The position numbers and the translations under genes are program-made. From an uncultured Fodinibius sp. (GTDB lineage Bacteria; Bacteroidota; Rhodothermia; Balneolales; Balneolaceae): a stretch of DNA of 64,000 nucleotides. The notes under the pieces were generated by a model. The model was not told the DNA's origin and ran no database searches. It was given only the letters and a program-made list of their open reading frames with translations. Where the stretch lies: positions 1,510,807 through 1,574,806 of the forward strand of contig CAJXMW010000001.1 of assembly GCA_913056235.1 (NCBI GenBank). The letters are read 5' to 3'. Shown here one piece after another: positions 62,698 to 64,000 of this stretch (within the stretch, counting starts at the first letter, position 1; each line of letters starts with the position of its first letter).

Positions 62698-63335
62698 TGA
62701 TGGTTGATCAATTTGTGCAGGAAATGGTACAGCTTATAAATTCGCTGCCTCCGCTGAGTATCTATTTGGTATTCTTTTTGGTCGCTTATATCGAAAATGT
62801 AGTTCCTCCTATTCCAGGTGATGTACTTGTTGCTTTTGGTGGATATTTGGCCGCCGAATCGGTAATAGGGTTGGTTCCTGTTTTCCTGCTCACTACTATC
62901 GCTTCTGTTATTGGTTTTATGAGCATGTACTGGATCGGCAGCCGGTGGGGTATGCAGATTCAGAAAGATGAACGACGTTTTTGGCTATTGCGCTTCATCC
63001 CGCTAAATTATCTTAACAAAGTGCGAACCTGGATGCAGAGATGGGGTATGGGAGTAGTGCTGGCTAATCGATTTTTGGCCGGAACGCGTTCTGTGATTTC
63101 ACTGACTGCTGGCCTTAGTCATACGCGCATTAGTAAAACTATCATATGTTCAGCGATCAGCTCATTATTGTGGAATGGAATTTTGCTTGGTTTCGGATGG
63201 GTCGTGCACGAGAACTGGCGACTCATTGGTGAATACCTTTCTGTTTATGGCAAGGTAATCTTGGGAGCTCTTACATTATTTGTCTTGATTCGGCTCGGTT
63301 TCTACTATTACAGGAAGAAATGGACGGTTTCTTGA
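62697..63335 (+). CDS. DedA family membrane protein
   Basis: A 212-residue inner membrane protein of the DedA/SNARE-associated (VTT) family, recently linked to undecaprenyl-phosphate or phospholipid translocation. FFLVAYIENVVPPIPGDVLVAFGGYLAAESV is the family signature with the conserved acidic residues, and GMGVVLANRFLAGTRSVISLTAGLSH carries the conserved Arg. It overlaps ispF by one base. UndP is an isoprenoid, which gives the operon with ispD/ispF a plausible theme. Confidence 0.9.
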   Translation: MMVDQFVQEMVQLINSLPPLSIYLVFFLVAYIENVVPPIPGDVLVAFGGYLAAESVIGLVPVFLLTTIASVIGFMSMYWIGSRWGMQIQKDERRFWLLRFIPLNYLNKVRTWMQRWGMGVVLANRFLAGTRSVISLTAGLSHTRISKTIICSAISSLLWNGILLGFGWVVHENWRLIGEYLSVYGKVILGALTLFVLIRLGFYYYRKKWTVS

Positions 63336-63382
63336 TTGGGGTAGACTCTAGTGAGAAAATGATTTTAAATCGATATTTATTA

Positions 63383-63413
63383 TTGACAAAAATAAAAACT
63401 GTGCTTAGTTTTC
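63383..63413 (+). promoter_or_regulatory. Promoter of the tRNA-tuf operon (TTG-N20-TAGTTTTC)
   Basis: TTG (63383-63385) is followed after exactly 20 bases by TAGTTTTC (63406-63413). The same site also reads as TTGACA with a 17-base spacer. It lies about 65 bases before the first tRNA. Confidence 0.55.
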
Positions 63414-63477
63414 GAGTCTTTCGGCCGGAGGCTGAGACGTGCTAGGAACGTCGGCCTTAATCGAAGTATTTCAACAA

Positions 63478-63549
63478 GCCAGCGTAGCTCAGGGGTAGAG
63501 CAGCTGTCTTGTAAACAGCCGGTCATCGGTTCGAATCCGGTCGCTGGCT
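63478..63549 (+). tRNA. tRNA-Thr (anticodon TGT)
   Basis: Acceptor stem GCCAGCG/CGCTGGC, anticodon arm GCTGT-CTTGTAA-ACAGC (anticodon TGT), T-arm with GGTTCGAATCC. CCA not encoded. First of four tRNAs before tuf. Confidence 0.97.
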
Positions 63550-63603
63550 CAAAAGGCTCGTTGAAATAGTCAGGTCGAATATTGACATATTGATTTTATC
63601 GCT

Positions 63604-63686
63604 GGGGGGATACCAAAGCGGCCAACTGGGGCAGACTGTAAATCTGTTGGCGCAAGCCTTCGAAGGTTCGAATCCTTCTCCCCCCA
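63604..63686 (+). tRNA. tRNA-Tyr (anticodon GTA)
   Basis: Class II tRNA with GGGGGGA/TCCCCCC acceptor stem, anticodon loop CTGTAAA (anticodon GTA), a long variable arm and T-arm GAAGG-TTCGAAT-CCTTC. CCA not encoded. Confidence 0.97.
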
Positions 63687-63693
63687 CATACCA

Positions 63694-63766
63694 GCGGGCG
63701 TAACTCAATTGGTAGAGTGTCACCCTTCCAAGGTGAATGTTGCCGGTTCGACTCCGGTCGCCCGCT
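63694..63766 (+). tRNA. tRNA-Gly (anticodon TCC)
   Basis: Acceptor stem GCGGGCG/CGCCCGC, anticodon arm CACC-CTTCCAA-GGTG (anticodon TCC), T-arm GCCGG-TTCGACT-CCGGT. CCA not encoded. 7 bases after tRNA-Tyr. Confidence 0.97.
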
Positions 63767-63789
63767 CATCCCCATGCGGGATCGCACAA

Positions 63790-63861
<72 letters not shown>

Positions 63862-63923
63862 CAGCAAGTGCAGTAGTTATTATTGATGTGATTCTGAACA
63901 TTTAACTGTAAATTTATTTACTC

Positions 63924-64000
63924 ATGGCAAAAGAGACATATCAGCGAACGAAGCCACATGTAAACATCGGAACGATTGGTCATGTCGACCACGGGAAGAC
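63924..64000 (+). CDS. tuf: Elongation factor Tu (N-terminal part only)
   Basis: The first 25 codons read MAKETYQRTKPHVNIGTIG then HVDHGKT, the universal EF-Tu start with the P-loop GHVDHGKT. The gene continues past the window end. The tRNA-Thr-Tyr-Gly-Thr-tuf order is the conserved tufB operon. Confidence 0.98.
   Translation, partial: MAKETYQRTKPHVNIGTIGHVDHGK

Overview
The window is bacterial chromosome, most likely from the Balneolota/Rhodothermota-Bacteroidota neighbourhood (Balneola/Fodinibius/Gracilimonas-like). This is inferred from three things. Secreted proteins and lipoproteins are abundant and of the kinds common there (DUF2911, DUF1080, Big_5 Ig repeats, PlpD-type patatin, MATE, M23). 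The housekeeping order is rplM-rpsI-rpsB-tsf-pyrH-frr. Several housekeeping promoters fit TTG-N20-TAnnTTTn, the Bacteroidota-type -33/-7 signal, rather than the E. coli consensus. No taxonomic marker could be searched, so the genus is not claimed.

Layout. 1-16.8 kb: a DUF2911 protein running off the edge, a multi-PAS HisKA_2 sensor kinase, a stress/repair group (secreted MsrA, DUF1801, OsmC, aldo/keto reductase), a patatin-BamA-like outer membrane protein, an M23 peptidase, a giant lipoprotein of 15 Big_5 Ig-like domains broken by a frameshift inside domain 6, a hotdog thioesterase, fructose-1,6-bisphosphatase and a DUF1080 protein. 16.9-18.5 kb: an ECF41 sigma factor with its carboxymuconolactone-decarboxylase-family partner and an exact ECF41-type promoter (TGTCACA-N16-CGTC). 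18.8-21.3 kb: an AT-rich, isolated TIR / P-loop NTPase / TPR gene next to tRNA-Leu(GAG), a probable horizontally acquired immune (antiphage) gene. 22.0-24.3 kb: three co-directional envelope genes that look like an atypical pilin-like set, with a translationally coupled 14-codon mini-ORF.

24.4-35 kb is the replication-origin neighbourhood. dnaA (TTG start) heads a tight run dnaA-folB-folK-deoxynucleoside kinase-DUF4834-TPR. The intergenic region beside it carries three perfect DnaA boxes and one near-match (probable oriC), then come prmC, eno, recF, a DciA-like DUF721 gene and a YbbR/CdaR-like gene. 35-44.3 kb: ispH, smc, frr, pyrH, tsf, rpsB, rpsI, rplM on the minus strand. 44.6-53.2 kb: aconitase, a GAF-HisKA_2 kinase, a three-gene type III polyketide cassette (type III PKS, SAM methyltransferase, FAD hydroxylase) and a MATE exporter. 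53.3-60.1 kb: a very large multi-membrane-segment NtrY-like histidine kinase, a 2-hydroxyacid dehydrogenase, a lipoprotein, rsfS, a LytR_C protein and a small secreted protein. 60.3-64 kb: tRNA-Ser, queA-ispD-ispF-DedA, then the classic tRNA-Thr/Tyr/Gly/Thr-tuf operon, with tuf cut by the window end.

How the genes fit together: isoprenoid synthesis (ispD, ispF, ispH), nucleotide/folate supply beside the replication initiator (folB, folK, dNK, pyrH), translation (rpsB/tsf/frr/rplM/rpsI/prmC/rsfS/queA/tuf) and chromosome upkeep (dnaA, recF, DUF721, smc) form the core. The accessory signals most worth following are the TIR-STAND-TPR gene, the type III PKS cassette, the ECF41 module, the Ig-repeat lipoprotein and the pilin-like operon.
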